Assembly (NCBI RefSeq): GCF_900129645.1
Contig: NZ_FSQZ01000001.1
Span: 1,302,001 to 1,366,000 of the forward strand
Direction: 5' to 3'
DNA length: 64,000 nt
DNA from: Acetomicrobium flavidum
Lineage (GTDB): Bacteria > Synergistota > Synergistia > Synergistales > Acetomicrobiaceae
Within the stretch, counting starts at the first letter, position 1; every line of letters starts with the position of its first letter. Positions 52,953 to 61,726 of the stretch are shown piece by piece. The notes beneath the pieces were generated by a model, which had not been told where the DNA came from, did not search any database, and saw only the letters and a list, made by a program, of their open reading frames with translations. The position numbers and the translations under genes were made by a program.

Positions 52953-53746
52953 GGGCCGTAGATTACGCTCAAAGGACCCCTCAGGAGGTAAGGCTGGCAA
53001 TAAGGAATAAGGAGTGGAAAGGCCCTACCGCAGGTATGGCCAAGGGCCACGTGCAGGCAAATTTGGTCATATTGCCCAAAGATTGGGCTTACGATTTTCT
53101 GGTGTTTGCGCAGCGCAATCCGAAGCCTTGTCCAGTGCTTGATATAACGGAACCGGGGGACCCCGAGCCTAGGCTTGTGGCCAGGGGGGCTGACCTTCGC
53201 ACCGACCTGCCCAAGTACAGAGTTTGGAAAGACGGCGAGCTTATAGATGAGCCTACGGATATAGTCTCTTACTGGCGCGATGACCTTGTGGCCTTTTTGC
53301 TGGGGTGTTCCTTTACCTTTGAATCCGCATTGCTCGATGCCGGGATACCCGTTCGTCATATCGAATGCGGTTGCAACGTCCCCATGTACATAACTAACAT
53401 TCAATGCATTCCGGCTGGAAGGCTTTCCGGCCCCATGGTGGTGAGCATGAGGCCAATCCCTGCTTGTCAGGTGCCCAAGGCCGTATTGACGACGGGACGA
53501 TTTCCAGCAGTGCACGGCTCTCCCGTGCACATCGGAGATCCGTCGATCATAGGCATCAAGGACGTCAATAAACCGGATTTCGGCGATTCCGTTCCAATTA
53601 ATGATGGCGAAGTCCCGGTGTTTTGGGCCTGTGGGGTGACGCCGCAGGCAGCCTTGATGGCAAGCAAGCCACCCTTCGCGATAACCCATGCGCCGGGCCA
53701 TATGTTCGTATGCGACCCCAAGGACTCAGACTACGCCATATTTTGA
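52949..53746 (+). CDS. DUF1445 family protein (YcsI-like, putative hydro-lyase)
   Basis: A 265-residue DUF1445 protein. Segments [52 protein letters not shown] and [12 protein letters not shown] (listed in part) match the family. The Bacillus homologue ycsI lies in the same operon with 5-oxoprolinase. Mammalian D-glutamate cyclase, which forms 5-oxo-D-proline, carries a related domain. A role in supplying or handling 5-oxoproline is therefore likely, but the reaction here is unproven. Confidence 0.85.
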   Translation: MRAVDYAQRTPQEVRLAIRNKEWKGPTAGMAKGHVQANLVILPKDWAYDFLVFAQRNPKPCPVLDITEPGDPEPRLVARGADLRTDLPKYRVWKDGELIDEPTDIVSYWRDDLVAFLLGCSFTFESALLDAGIPVRHIECGCNVPMYITNIQCIPAGRLSGPMVVSMRPIPACQVPKAVLTTGRFPAVHGSPVHIGDPSIIGIKDVNKPDFGDSVPINDGEVPVFWACGVTPQAALMASKPPFAITHAPGHMFVCDPKDSDYAIF

Positions 53747-53753
53747 TGATTTT

Positions 53754-53786
53754 AAAGGCGAGGGGAAACCCTCGCCTTTGCTTTTA
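53754..53786. terminator. Bidirectional terminator, 5-oxoproline / trp operons
   Basis: A perfect 11-bp stem AAAGGCGAGGG/CCCTCGCCTTT (53754-53764, 53769-53779) with a GAAA tetraloop is followed by GCTTTT. It lies between convergent operons. Confidence 0.85.
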
Positions 53787-54572
53787 CTGTTCCCTTAGGG
53801 CCCTTAAAAAACTTGACACGAAGGTGGATACCTCGTCTTTAATTGCCCTTTCCCCAAGGGCTGATTTTTCGGCAATTATCTTTACGATCGCGCTTCCGAC
53901 GACTATGCCGTCTACGTAAGGTTTTACGGCCTTTACTTTTTCTGGGCTATCTATCCCAAAGCCAAGGGCAAGCGGGACGGATGTGTGCGTCCTGACGCTT
54001 TCCATGTACGACTTTATTTCATCGATGGGCCCTCTCGCATCTCCCGTTATGCCAAGGAGGGATACGCAGTACAAGAAACCTTTGGCTACCCTTCCGATTT
54101 GACCCAGCCTTTCGTCGTCCGTGTTGGGCGTGACCATGTAGATCGGACATAAACCTTCGCTTGCACACATATCGTAAAATTCCTTGCCTTCGTCGAAGGG
54201 GAGATCCGGTATGAGGACGCCAGAAACATTGCAGGCCAGTGCGTCTCTTACAAATGAGCTTTCACCGTATTTCATTATTGGGTTAATATATCCCATTAAC
54301 ACGATAGGTGCGCTGAGGCCCTTTATTTCGCTCAGCATCTTGAATATCTTCGGCATGGTCGTTCCGCTGGCTAGGGCCCGTTGGGATGCCGCCTGAATGA
54401 CGGGACCGTCTGCCAAGGGGTCAGAAAAGGGCATGCCTACCTCTATTATCCCTGCTCCGAGTTTATCAAGCTCCTTTATGATCTGTGCCGTCGTGTGAAG
54501 GTTTGGGTCGCCGGCACAGATGTAAGGGATGAGAAGTTTACCACTATCAAAAGCTTCGGCTATCGTCCTCAT
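53784..54572 (-). CDS. trpA: Tryptophan synthase alpha subunit
   Basis: A 262-residue TIM barrel that splits indole-3-glycerol phosphate into indole and glyceraldehyde-3-phosphate. The catalytic glutamate is in IIEVGMPFSDPLADGPVIQ, the aspartate in GVLIPDLPFDE, and the phosphate loop is GFGIDSPEKVK. It is the last gene of the trp operon, two bases after trpB. Confidence 0.95.
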   Translation of the reverse strand: MRTIAEAFDSGKLLIPYICAGDPNLHTTAQIIKELDKLGAGIIEVGMPFSDPLADGPVIQAASQRALASGTTMPKIFKMLSEIKGLSAPIVLMGYINPIMKYGESSFVRDALACNVSGVLIPDLPFDEGKEFYDMCASEGLCPIYMVTPNTDDERLGQIGRVAKGFLYCVSLLGITGDARGPIDEIKSYMESVRTHTSVPLALGFGIDSPEKVKAVKPYVDGIVVGSAIVKIIAEKSALGERAIKDEVSTFVSSFLRALREQ

Positions 54573-54574
54573 GG

Positions 54575-55759
54575 TTACTCTTCCTCCTTAAAAAGTTTTC
54601 CCTTCAATGCCTCCATATCCTTGTCTCCCCTTCCCGAAAGACACAAGACGACCAACGAACCTGGCTTGATGTTCCTATGCTCGCGCATCAGGTAAGCAAG
54701 GGCATGAGCGCTTTCAAGTGCCGGGATTATGCCTTCAGTCTCGCATAGGAGCTTGAAGGCCTCTATGGCTTCGTCGTCTGAGGCGTAGGTGTAATACACT
54801 CTACCAGTCTCGTGATAGAAGCTGTGCTCAGGCCCAACGCCTGGGTAGTCAAGCCCCGCCGATATGGATACGGCAGGCACTATCTGGCCGTATTCGTCCT
54901 GGAGGATGTAGGATTTGGATCCATGCAACACGCCTATGCTTCCTCCCGTAAGTGCTGCGGCGTGCTTGCCCGTCTCTATGCCGTATCCTGCTGCCTCTAC
55001 GCCCACCATCTTCACCTCTTTGTCGTCAACGAAGGGATAAAACATGCCCATGGAGTTGCTCCCTCCGCCCACGCAGGCCACCAACATGTCGGGAAGACGG
55101 CCTTCCTTCTCAAGGATTTGTTCCTTCGTCTCATCGCCTATGATGCGCTGGAAATCGCGCACCATCATTGGGTACGGATGGGGGCCAACGACCGAGCCTA
55201 TCACGTAATGGGTGGTCGATACGTTGGTCACCCAGTCCCTTATGGCCTCATTGGTGGCATCCTTAAGCGTCATGCTGCCTGAGGCGACGGGTATTACCTC
55301 TGCCCCCAGCGTCCTCATCTTATATACGTTTAAGGCCTGCCTGTGTATGTCCTCGACTCCCATGTAGATGTGGCATTCCAATCCAAACTTGGCCGCAGCA
55401 GTGGCGGTGGCTAAACCGTGCTGGCCCGCCCCAGTCTCGGCTATGATCCTCTTTTTGCCCATGCGCATGGCAAGGAGTATCTGGCCGATCACATTATTGA
55501 TCTTATGTGCGCCAGTATGATTTAAGTCCTCACGCTTCAGGTAAAGCTTTATGCCCCCAAGGCAGGTGGAAAGGCGATCGGCATAGTAAAGCGGCGTCGG
55601 TCTTCCTGAGTATTCCTTCAATAAATAGTTATACTGTGATATAAAGGACGGGTCGTCTTTCGCCTCCAGGTAAGCCTTTTCCAGTTCTTCCAGTGCCGGC
55701 ATTAAAGTTTCGGGCACGAATCTCCCGCCGAATTTGCCAAAATATCCCTTAACTTTCAA
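54575..55759 (-). CDS. trpB: Tryptophan synthase beta subunit
   Basis: A 394-residue PLP enzyme that joins indole and serine. The PLP lysine is in HTGAHKINN near residue 86, the substrate loop is [12 protein letters not shown], and the phosphate loop is [10 protein letters not shown]. The N-terminal [17 protein letters not shown] is standard for the TrpB1 form, which works with TrpA. Confidence 0.96.
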   Translation of the reverse strand: MKVKGYFGKFGGRFVPETLMPALEELEKAYLEAKDDPSFISQYNYLLKEYSGRPTPLYYADRLSTCLGGIKLYLKREDLNHTGAHKINNVIGQILLAMRMGKKRIIAETGAGQHGLATATAAAKFGLECHIYMGVEDIHRQALNVYKMRTLGAEVIPVASGSMTLKDATNEAIRDWVTNVSTTHYVIGSVVGPHPYPMMVRDFQRIIGDETKEQILEKEGRLPDMLVACVGGGSNSMGMFYPFVDDKEVKMVGVEAAGYGIETGKHAAALTGGSIGVLHGSKSYILQDEYGQIVPAVSISAGLDYPGVGPEHSFYHETGRVYYTYASDDEAIEAFKLLCETEGIIPALESAHALAYLMREHRNIKPGSLVVLCLSGRGDKDMEALKGKLFKEEE

Positions 55760-55782
55760 TTTATATCCCTCCCGTTTCTGTT

Positions 55783-56409
55783 TTAAAATTCGTTGAGTTT
55801 TCTAACTTTTTTCATTAAGTCCACTATCTTTGATTCATCTTTTACTCCTGGCGATACCTCAAGCGAGCTGTTTACATCTATTGCGCTTGGACTTAAAAGC
55901 TTTACCGCCTGCTCGACGTTTTCCGGGCCGATCCCGCCGGCCAAGATGAAGGGCTTTTTGAAGTTAAAATTCCTTATCAACTGCCAGTTGAAGGTAGTAC
56001 CTGTGCCCCCTCTTAGCTTTCCCCGTTTAGCGTCAAGCATTATGAAATTTGCAACTTCTTCGTAGCGACTAATGAGCTTCAGGTCTTCCTCTCCCTCTAT
56101 GGCAATTGCCTTTATGGACCTTAAAGGACAGTTCGATATGAAGCCTGGTTCTTCTTTGCCATGAAATTGGATCAAGTCAAACGCTTTGCTACTTATTATT
56201 TCATCCATTAGTTCGAAGGAAGGGTCACTTACCACTGCCACGACGACAACCAAGGGAGGAACGGAACTTGCAAGCTTTTTTGCCCTGTCAACGTCAACCC
56301 TCCTGGGGCTGGGAGCCAAAACGAAGCCCACGGCATCAGCTCCTGCCATTACTGCCGCTGTTACATCCCTTTCTCTGGTCAGTCCGCATATTTTCACCCT
56401 TAACCTCAT
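55783..56409 (-). CDS. trpF: Phosphoribosylanthranilate isomerase
   Basis: A 208-residue TIM barrel with the catalytic cysteine in [11 protein letters not shown] and the aspartate in [21 protein letters not shown] and [16 protein letters not shown] form the phosphate site. It overlaps trpC by four bases. Separate trpF and trpC genes, unlike the E. coli fusion, are the common state. Confidence 0.95.
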   Translation of the reverse strand: MRLRVKICGLTRERDVTAAVMAGADAVGFVLAPSPRRVDVDRAKKLASSVPPLVVVVAVVSDPSFELMDEIISSKAFDLIQFHGKEEPGFISNCPLRSIKAIAIEGEEDLKLISRYEEVANFIMLDAKRGKLRGGTGTTFNWQLIRNFNFKKPFILAGGIGPENVEQAVKLLSPSAIDVNSSLEVSPGVKDESKIVDLMKKVRKLNEF

Positions 56410-57155
56410 CTAGTATCACCTAATAATTCCTTTAGCAGACTTGTCGGATTAGATGAACGCATGAGCGTCTCGCCGATGAGAATTCCATCGAAGCCCAACT
56501 CCTGCAGCCTTTTTACGTCCTCTTTGGTCCTTACCCCGCTTTCGGCGACCAGCTTCCTTTCGCTTCCCGGTTCTAGCAAGTGAAAGGCCTTTATCAGGGA
56601 TTCACACCTTCCCATATCGACGGTCATGGTCTTTAAATCTCTGTTGTTGAAACCTATGGCCTTTGCATCGCTTTTCAGTGCCTCTGTAAGCTCATCTTCG
56701 TCATGCACTTCTACTAAGGTTTCCATGCCCAGGTCTTGAGCAAGCTTAACTAAGTCGCATAACTTATTGCCCTTCAAGATGGAAACTATAAAAAGCACGG
56801 CGTCGGCTCCGGCAAAGAGGCTTTCGTATATCTGAAGCTCATCAAACATGAAGTCCTTTCGCAGTATCGGAAGGTTGGAGCTTTCCTTTGCCAATTGAAG
56901 CATCTTCAGGTCCCCTTTAAAGAAATGCCTCTCCGTCACAACCGATATGGCCCTGGCTCCGCCTGCTTCGTACTGCCTTGCCCTATTTGCCGCATCTACG
57001 TCTTCGGCTATTGCACCGGCACTTGGGGAAGCCCTTTTTATCTCTGCGATTATCGAGATGTCGTCACAAGACAAAGCGTCGTAGAGGGACCTTTTTGGGG
57101 CCTTGATGTTCATTAGCTCCTCGTATTTTTTGCTTACTATTTGATCCAGTATCAT
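56406..57155 (-). CDS. trpC: Indole-3-glycerol phosphate synthase
   Basis: A 249-residue TIM barrel with IIAEIKRASPSAGAI (catalytic lysine), LRKDFMFDELQIYES and VAESGVRTKEDVKRL. It closes the indole ring. It overlaps trpD and trpF by four bases each. Confidence 0.96.
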   Translation of the reverse strand: MILDQIVSKKYEELMNIKAPKRSLYDALSCDDISIIAEIKRASPSAGAIAEDVDAANRARQYEAGGARAISVVTERHFFKGDLKMLQLAKESSNLPILRKDFMFDELQIYESLFAGADAVLFIVSILKGNKLCDLVKLAQDLGMETLVEVHDEDELTEALKSDAKAIGFNNRDLKTMTVDMGRCESLIKAFHLLEPGSERKLVAESGVRTKEDVKRLQELGFDGILIGETLMRSSNPTSLLKELLGDTR

Positions 57156-58177
57156 GCCGCTTCACCTATACCATTTGTGAACTTAACAATTCTATAAAGG
57201 GCGTCAGCGGCAAGGCCTTCTTCGATGACGCGAAGGGCAAGTTTGACCCCTTCGGCCAAGTCTTTCGCCGCTCCAACGACCAGGAATGCAGCTCCTGCAT
57301 TTAAGGCCACTACGTCCCTTTTTGGCCCTTTTTCTTTTCCGTTTACTATCTCCAGGGCGATCTTCGCGTTTTCCTGCGGCGAGCCTGCAAGCAGGCTGGA
57401 TATTGGGGCTTGCCTTAAGCCGACGTCTTCGGGCGATATGTAGAACTCCTGCATTTCTCCTTCCTTGAAGAATACGACGTGATTAGGCCCACTCAAGGAA
57501 AGCTCGTCCAATCCTCCGTGACCATGCAGTACCATGGCGCTCTTCAGGCCGAGGTTCATCAGCACCTCTGCAAGAGGCCTTATCAGGGAGTCGTCATATA
57601 CGCCCATTATTTGGTAATTGACGAAGGCGGGGTTGCTTAAAGGCCCAAGCAGGTTAAAAAGCGTCCTTACGCCCAGCTCCTTTCTGGTCCTTGCCACGTT
57701 TTTCATGGCCTTATGAAAGTGCGGCGCAAAGAGAAAACCGAAATTGACATGTGATAGAGATGCATTTGCCTCCTCGGGAGACGACAAGATCCTTACTCCC
57801 AAGGCCTCCATTAGATCGGCGCTGCCGCTTTTGCTCGATATGGAGCGATTGCCGTGTTTTGCCACCGGTATTCCTGCGCCTGCGACAACCAGGGAGGCTA
57901 TAGTGGATATATTAAACGTCCCCACCCCGTCTCCGCCCGTACCGCAAGTATCTATGGCCGTCGAAGGTGCCTTGACCTTGATTGCCTTTTGTCGCATGAC
58001 GTTTGCTGCGGCAGTGATTTCCTCGACGGTCTCTTTCTTGCTTTTGAGCGCCACCAAAAAGCCTGCCGCCTCTATCTCCGTGGCGGTCCCCTCTAAGATC
58101 TCCATCATGGCCTCGTGCATTTCCTCGTAAGATAAATCTTGTCTTGCCGCAAGTTTTTCTATATAGCCCCTAAGCAT
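57152..58177 (-). CDS. trpD: Anthranilate phosphoribosyltransferase
   Basis: A 341-residue transferase with the PRPP loop DTCGTGGDGVGTFNIST, GIPVAKHGNRSISSKSGSADLMEALG (in part) and LFNLLGPLSNPA. There is no fused TrpG glutaminase domain at the N terminus. It overlaps trpE by eight bases. Confidence 0.96.
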   Translation of the reverse strand: MLRGYIEKLAARQDLSYEEMHEAMMEILEGTATEIEAAGFLVALKSKKETVEEITAAANVMRQKAIKVKAPSTAIDTCGTGGDGVGTFNISTIASLVVAGAGIPVAKHGNRSISSKSGSADLMEALGVRILSSPEEANASLSHVNFGFLFAPHFHKAMKNVARTRKELGVRTLFNLLGPLSNPAFVNYQIMGVYDDSLIRPLAEVLMNLGLKSAMVLHGHGGLDELSLSGPNHVVFFKEGEMQEFYISPEDVGLRQAPISSLLAGSPQENAKIALEIVNGKEKGPKRDVVALNAGAAFLVVGAAKDLAEGVKLALRVIEEGLAADALYRIVKFTNGIGEAA

Positions 58178-59558
58178 TGTTATCCCTCCTGTTTTTTGCG
58201 ACTTTTAAGGCTTGTATCAAGGCTCTAGCCTTGTTTTGAGTTTCCATAAATTCCCTTTCCGGATTGGAGCCGGCGACTATCCCTGCTCCGGCCTGAATTG
58301 TCAAACCTTCGTCGTTTTGCATGAAGGTCCTGATCAGGATGCTCATCTCCAAATTGCCGTTAAATCCGATGTAGCCTATAGCTCCACCGTAAGGGCCTCT
58401 TGGAATAAACTCCATTTCGTCGATGATCTTCATGGCCGCATCCTTAGGGGTTCCCGTTACTGTGCCGGCGGGGAAGGACGCCTTTAACGCCTGCGTTGCC
58501 GTAACGTTTGGCATGAGCCTTCCCTCGACTTGAGATACCAGGTGCATGACATTGCTGTACCTTTCCACTTCGAAATATTTAGATACTTTGATGCTTTCAG
58601 GCGAGCACATATTTTCGAACTCCTTCATGGAAAGCTCAAGTAAAAGCAAATGTTCTTGGCGTTCCTTGTCGTCGAAGAGCATCTCCATCTCAAAAAAATC
58701 GTCCTCGCCCTGGTCCTTTCCGCGACGCCTCGTGCCGGCAATGGGCCTGGTAAGAGCTTGGCCATCCCTTACCCCTAGAAGAAGCTCGGGAGATGAGCCT
58801 ACTAGACATTTTCCGTCGAATTCCATGATGAACATGTATGGAGAGGGGTTGACTTGCCTTAAGGCCTCATATAACGTCATGGGGTTTACGTACTCCTTCG
58901 TCCTAATCTGCCTGGACAGGACTACCTGCGTTGCCTCGCCATCTCCAATGCGCTTAAGCGCTTTTGCAACCATGGATGTGAAATCGTCCTTGGGTGGGAA
59001 AGACTCGATCTCCACAGGGCTCTTGCCGTCAAGCTGGCCGGTAAGAAGAGCATTTGCGGATTTATCGCCTGCCTGCAGCGGTTCAACGGGAGCGTCATCG
59101 AATAAGCCGGTTTGGTTGCAGTGGATTATCCTTCCGGTGGATCTCTCTAAAACGCAATAAACGGAAGGCTCGAACAAAAAAGCGCCAGGATAGGCAGATA
59201 GGTGGGCATTAGATGCGATGTCGTAACCTATGTAGCCTAAAAGACCACCGTTAAAGGGCAAAAGCTCGTCATCCGCAACTTTGTGTTCCTGCATGTAATT
59301 GTCGACTGCTTCAAAGAAATCCTCCTTAGGCAGTTTTCTTGTATGGCCATCTTGATCCGTTACGATGGTCACATCGCCTTCTACCTGAAATATCTTTTTA
59401 GGTTTGGCCCCCAAAAGCGCGAAATCGCCTAACTCCATGAGAAAAGAAGGTCCGTTGCCTCTCAATGTCCTGTAAAGGCTTACAGCTCTTGTTGATCCTA
59501 AACTGCATGAGCAGGTCGTTTCGATCTTTTCTTTCTTTGCATTTTGCGTCTGCATCAA
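58170..59558 (-). CDS. trpE: Anthranilate synthase component I
   Basis: A 462-residue chorismate-using enzyme. The anthranilate-type signature PIAGTRRRG, FPAGTVTGTPKDAAMKI and the C-terminal IQAGAGIVAGSNPEREF are clear. The usual LLES tryptophan-feedback motif near the N terminus reads FLMELGD, so feedback sensitivity may be changed. No trpG follows; trpD overlaps directly. The glutaminase is perhaps encoded elsewhere (a shared PabA), or ammonia is used. The leader peptide and terminator upstream control expression. Confidence 0.93.
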   Translation of the reverse strand: MMQTQNAKKEKIETTCSCSLGSTRAVSLYRTLRGNGPSFLMELGDFALLGAKPKKIFQVEGDVTIVTDQDGHTRKLPKEDFFEAVDNYMQEHKVADDELLPFNGGLLGYIGYDIASNAHLSAYPGAFLFEPSVYCVLERSTGRIIHCNQTGLFDDAPVEPLQAGDKSANALLTGQLDGKSPVEIESFPPKDDFTSMVAKALKRIGDGEATQVVLSRQIRTKEYVNPMTLYEALRQVNPSPYMFIMEFDGKCLVGSSPELLLGVRDGQALTRPIAGTRRRGKDQGEDDFFEMEMLFDDKERQEHLLLLELSMKEFENMCSPESIKVSKYFEVERYSNVMHLVSQVEGRLMPNVTATQALKASFPAGTVTGTPKDAAMKIIDEMEFIPRGPYGGAIGYIGFNGNLEMSILIRTFMQNDEGLTIQAGAGIVAGSNPEREFMETQNKARALIQALKVAKNRRDNNA

Positions 59559-59590
59559 TCGTCACTCCTTATTTGCCAAATTTTTGTCTA

Positions 59591-59630
59591 AAAATAAAAC
59601 CGGAGGGTCCTTTAGACGAGCCCTCCGGTT
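59591..59630 (-). terminator. trp attenuator terminator
   Basis: A perfect 10-bp stem AACCGGAGGG/CCCTCCGGTT (59598-59607, 59621-59630) is followed on the minus strand by TTATTTTT. It lies about 33 bases before the trpE start. Confidence 0.9.
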
Positions 59631-59650
59631 ATCGAACTTTGGGTATAAAC

Positions 59651-59746
59651 AGAGGGCCAAGAAGACCGATCCTTTAGGGATCTGCCTCCCTGGCCCTCTT
59701 AAAATCTATTTAGGCCGCGGGTGGCAGACTCAGTGAGCCTGCCACC
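59651..59746 (-). promoter_or_regulatory. trp leader alternative hairpins
   Basis: The first hairpin, GGTGGCAG/CTGCCACC (59720-59727, 59739-59746), includes Trp codons of the leader peptide. The second, AGAGGGCCA/TGGCCCTCT (59651-59659, 59691-59699), follows. The CCCTC of its 3' side can compete for GAGGG of the terminator. This is the classic pause/antiterminator/terminator layout. Confidence 0.65.
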
Positions 59747-59789
59747 ACCAATTATTGTTCTTTTTATTAAAACTATCGATCATGGACAT
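59730..59789 (-). CDS. trpL: trp operon leader peptide
   Basis: A 19-residue peptide, MSMIDSFNKK followed by three Asn, three Trp and QAH, ending in TGA. The three TGG codons (59742-59750) lie inside the 5' arm of the first leader hairpin. When charged tRNA-Trp is scarce, the ribosome would stall there and prevent formation of the terminator at 59598-59630. AAAGGGG lies upstream of the ATG. The gene, hairpins, terminator and promoter together make the call strong. Confidence 0.88.
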   Translation of the reverse strand: MSMIDSFNKKNNNWWWQAH

Positions 59790-59823
59790 ATTTGCTATTG
59801 CCCCTTTCGTCAGGTTGGGTAAA

Positions 59824-59852
59824 ATTTATCATGGTCCCGTTATATTTGTCAA
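59824..59852 (-). promoter_or_regulatory. trp operon promoter
   Basis: On the minus strand, a perfect -35 TTGACA (59847-59852), 17 bases and -10 ATAAAT (59824-59829). It lies 35 bases before the leader-peptide ATG. The 59559-59929 gap is accounted for by this promoter, the trp leader and the upstream region of the MFS gene. Confidence 0.75.
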
Positions 59853-59929
59853 GGCCAAATTTGTTTTCAAGCGTAATTCATGACGAATTATGCAGTGTTA
59901 TTTTTTTATTTTGCGTTGGAGGTGTAGTG

Positions 59930-61150
59930 TTGCGCAAAAGAAAAGAGATATTGTTGGTGTTGTGTACCATAGCCATGATCATGATGATAGGCATCGGCAT
60001 TGTAAGCCCCATATTGCCTCACTATGCCAGATCGTTTGGCGTCAATATAACCATGGTCGGCCTATTGATAACGGTTTTCGGTCTGGCAAGAATAGCGATT
60101 GACGTACCTGCCGGTTCCCTGGTTGAGATCTTTGGCAGACGATCCATGTTGGTGCTGGGGCCTGCCTTATTGGGGGTCGCATCCTTCTGCTGTAGCATGG
60201 CAAGAAGCTACTTACAGCTTTTATGTTTTAGGTTCCTGCAGGGATTGGGATCGGGTTTATATACGACTGCCGCGATGGTCATGCTCGCCGATATTAGCAA
60301 TGTAAGGACACGGGGACCCATGATGAGCTTTTATCAGGGAGCAATCCTTATCGGGGCGGGATTAGGTCCAACGGTAGGCGGTTATATAGCCGATGCATGG
60401 GGAATTAGGGCCCCGTTTATCGTATATTCATTTATGGCTGCTTTGGCGACCATTTGGGCTTACGTGAAGCTGCCTGAGACGAAGTCGCCCAAGGCAGCAA
60501 AGGCAATATCTAATGATGATATTGAGATTAACGATAAAGAAGACGATGTAAAACAACAAGCGACCATCCTTAAAGGCATAATAAAGCTCTTTAAGAAAAG
60601 GGAATTTCTGCTTGGCTCACTTGTGACCTTTAGCATATTTTTTACTCGCACCGGGACGCAAAATCAGCTCATCCCCTTGCTTGGTGCCGACAGGATTGGC
60701 CTTTCGGCTTCCCTAATAGGGACAGTCCTCACGATCGTCACAATTTTTCAGTTTATAGCCTTGTTTATCGTGGGCAAACTTTCTGTCAGGTTGCCAAGGA
60801 AGACCTTGATAACGCCTGGATGCATCCTTTTGGGCATTGGGCTGGTCTTGGTCGCCTTTAGTAAGAATTACAGCTATTTGCTGATTAGCGCCATGGTTAT
60901 GGGGGTAGGGATAGGGATGGCAGGTCCTGTCATATCTGCTTACGTCGCCGATACTTTGTCTCGCGACGAATACGGCATCGGGATGGGATTATATAGGGCA
61001 ATCAGTGACATTGGGTTTGTGGTAGGCCCTGTCACTTTGGGTTGGTTAGCCGATATCGGGGGATTTATAAGGCCAATCCTCATAAATGCAGCATTCGTGA
61101 TATCTATTGCTTGCATCTTTCACATCTTTGCACGGGAGACGGCTAAGTGA
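59930..61150 (+). CDS. Major facilitator superfamily transporter
   Basis: A 406-residue, 12-segment MFS carrier. The motif-A-like loop is VEIFGRRSMLVLG, and the first segment is VLCTIAMIMMIGIGIVSPILP-like. The central cytoplasmic loop is long and charged (KAISNDDIEINDKEDDVKQQ). I start at TTG 59930, six bases after GGAGGTG, because the longer frame runs into the trp promoter. The drug/H+ antiporter type seems likely, but the substrate is unknown. It is followed 25 bases later by a flavoprotein gene. Confidence 0.85.
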   Translation: MRKRKEILLVLCTIAMIMMIGIGIVSPILPHYARSFGVNITMVGLLITVFGLARIAIDVPAGSLVEIFGRRSMLVLGPALLGVASFCCSMARSYLQLLCFRFLQGLGSGLYTTAAMVMLADISNVRTRGPMMSFYQGAILIGAGLGPTVGGYIADAWGIRAPFIVYSFMAALATIWAYVKLPETKSPKAAKAISNDDIEINDKEDDVKQQATILKGIIKLFKKREFLLGSLVTFSIFFTRTGTQNQLIPLLGADRIGLSASLIGTVLTIVTIFQFIALFIVGKLSVRLPRKTLITPGCILLGIGLVLVAFSKNYSYLLISAMVMGVGIGMAGPVISAYVADTLSRDEYGIGMGLYRAISDIGFVVGPVTLGWLADIGGFIRPILINAAFVISIACIFHIFARETAK

Positions 61151-61175
61151 GCAAGTTCACGGGGGAGGTATTATC

Positions 61176-61706
61176 TTGATAAAGAGGGTAGCATGGGTTG
61201 TCACGGGCGCGGGGCACTTTTTAAGGGAGTGCATTGACGTTATAGCCGAATATAAAAGCGACATAAACCTTTTTGTCTCTAGAGCAGGTCTGGAAGTAAT
61301 CAAGGTGTATGGATTATACGATCACCTGCTCAGAGAAAGTATTGATATAGTAAATGATCAGAGCGCATCCTCTGCAAGCTGTGGTGCCTTTGCTGCGGGT
61401 AGATACAGCGTGTTAGTCATAGCGCCTGCTACTTCAAACACGGTGGCAAAGTGTGCATTGGGCATAGCCGATTCCCTACCCACTAACCTGTTTGCTCAAG
61501 CGGGTAAATCTAAGGTGCCCATAGTCGTATTGCCAAGTGACGTATCCTGCGAGATAGAGTCCGTGACCCCTTCGGGCAAAAGGATAATGGTATATCCGAG
61601 GCCGATAGACATGCGAAACGTAAGTATGCTTAAGGAATTTCCGGGGGTTACGGTGGTAGATGACGTTGAGAAACTGAGATCTAGCTTGGAAATTTATATT
61701 TTATAA
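61176..61706 (+). CDS. AfpA/DmrB-like flavoprotein
   Basis: A 176-residue protein starting at TTG 61176, six bases after GGGGGAGGT. It opens with VAWVVTGAGHFLRECIDVI, very like archaeoflavoprotein AfpA and dihydromethanopterin reductase DmrB. The FMN-binding segments SRAGLEVIKVYGL and IAPATSNTVAKCALGIADSLPTNLF (in part) are of the Dfp/UbiX flavoprotein type. The electron donor and acceptor are unknown in bacteria. Confidence 0.75.
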   Translation: MIKRVAWVVTGAGHFLRECIDVIAEYKSDINLFVSRAGLEVIKVYGLYDHLLRESIDIVNDQSASSASCGAFAAGRYSVLVIAPATSNTVAKCALGIADSLPTNLFAQAGKSKVPIVVLPSDVSCEIESVTPSGKRIMVYPRPIDMRNVSMLKEFPGVTVVDDVEKLRSSLEIYIL

Positions 61707-61726
61707 TTCCTTTGATTTAAAACGAT

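Noticed and set aside
52871-53701. A 276-codon minus-strand reading frame opposite the DUF1445 gene
   Set aside because: It is a shadow frame of a conserved gene, rich in His/Arg, with no recognisable domain.
59591-59789. A T-box (tRNA-sensing) leader before trpE
   Set aside because: The conserved AGGGTGGNACCGCG sequence is missing. Three Trp codons in a leader peptide explain the region.
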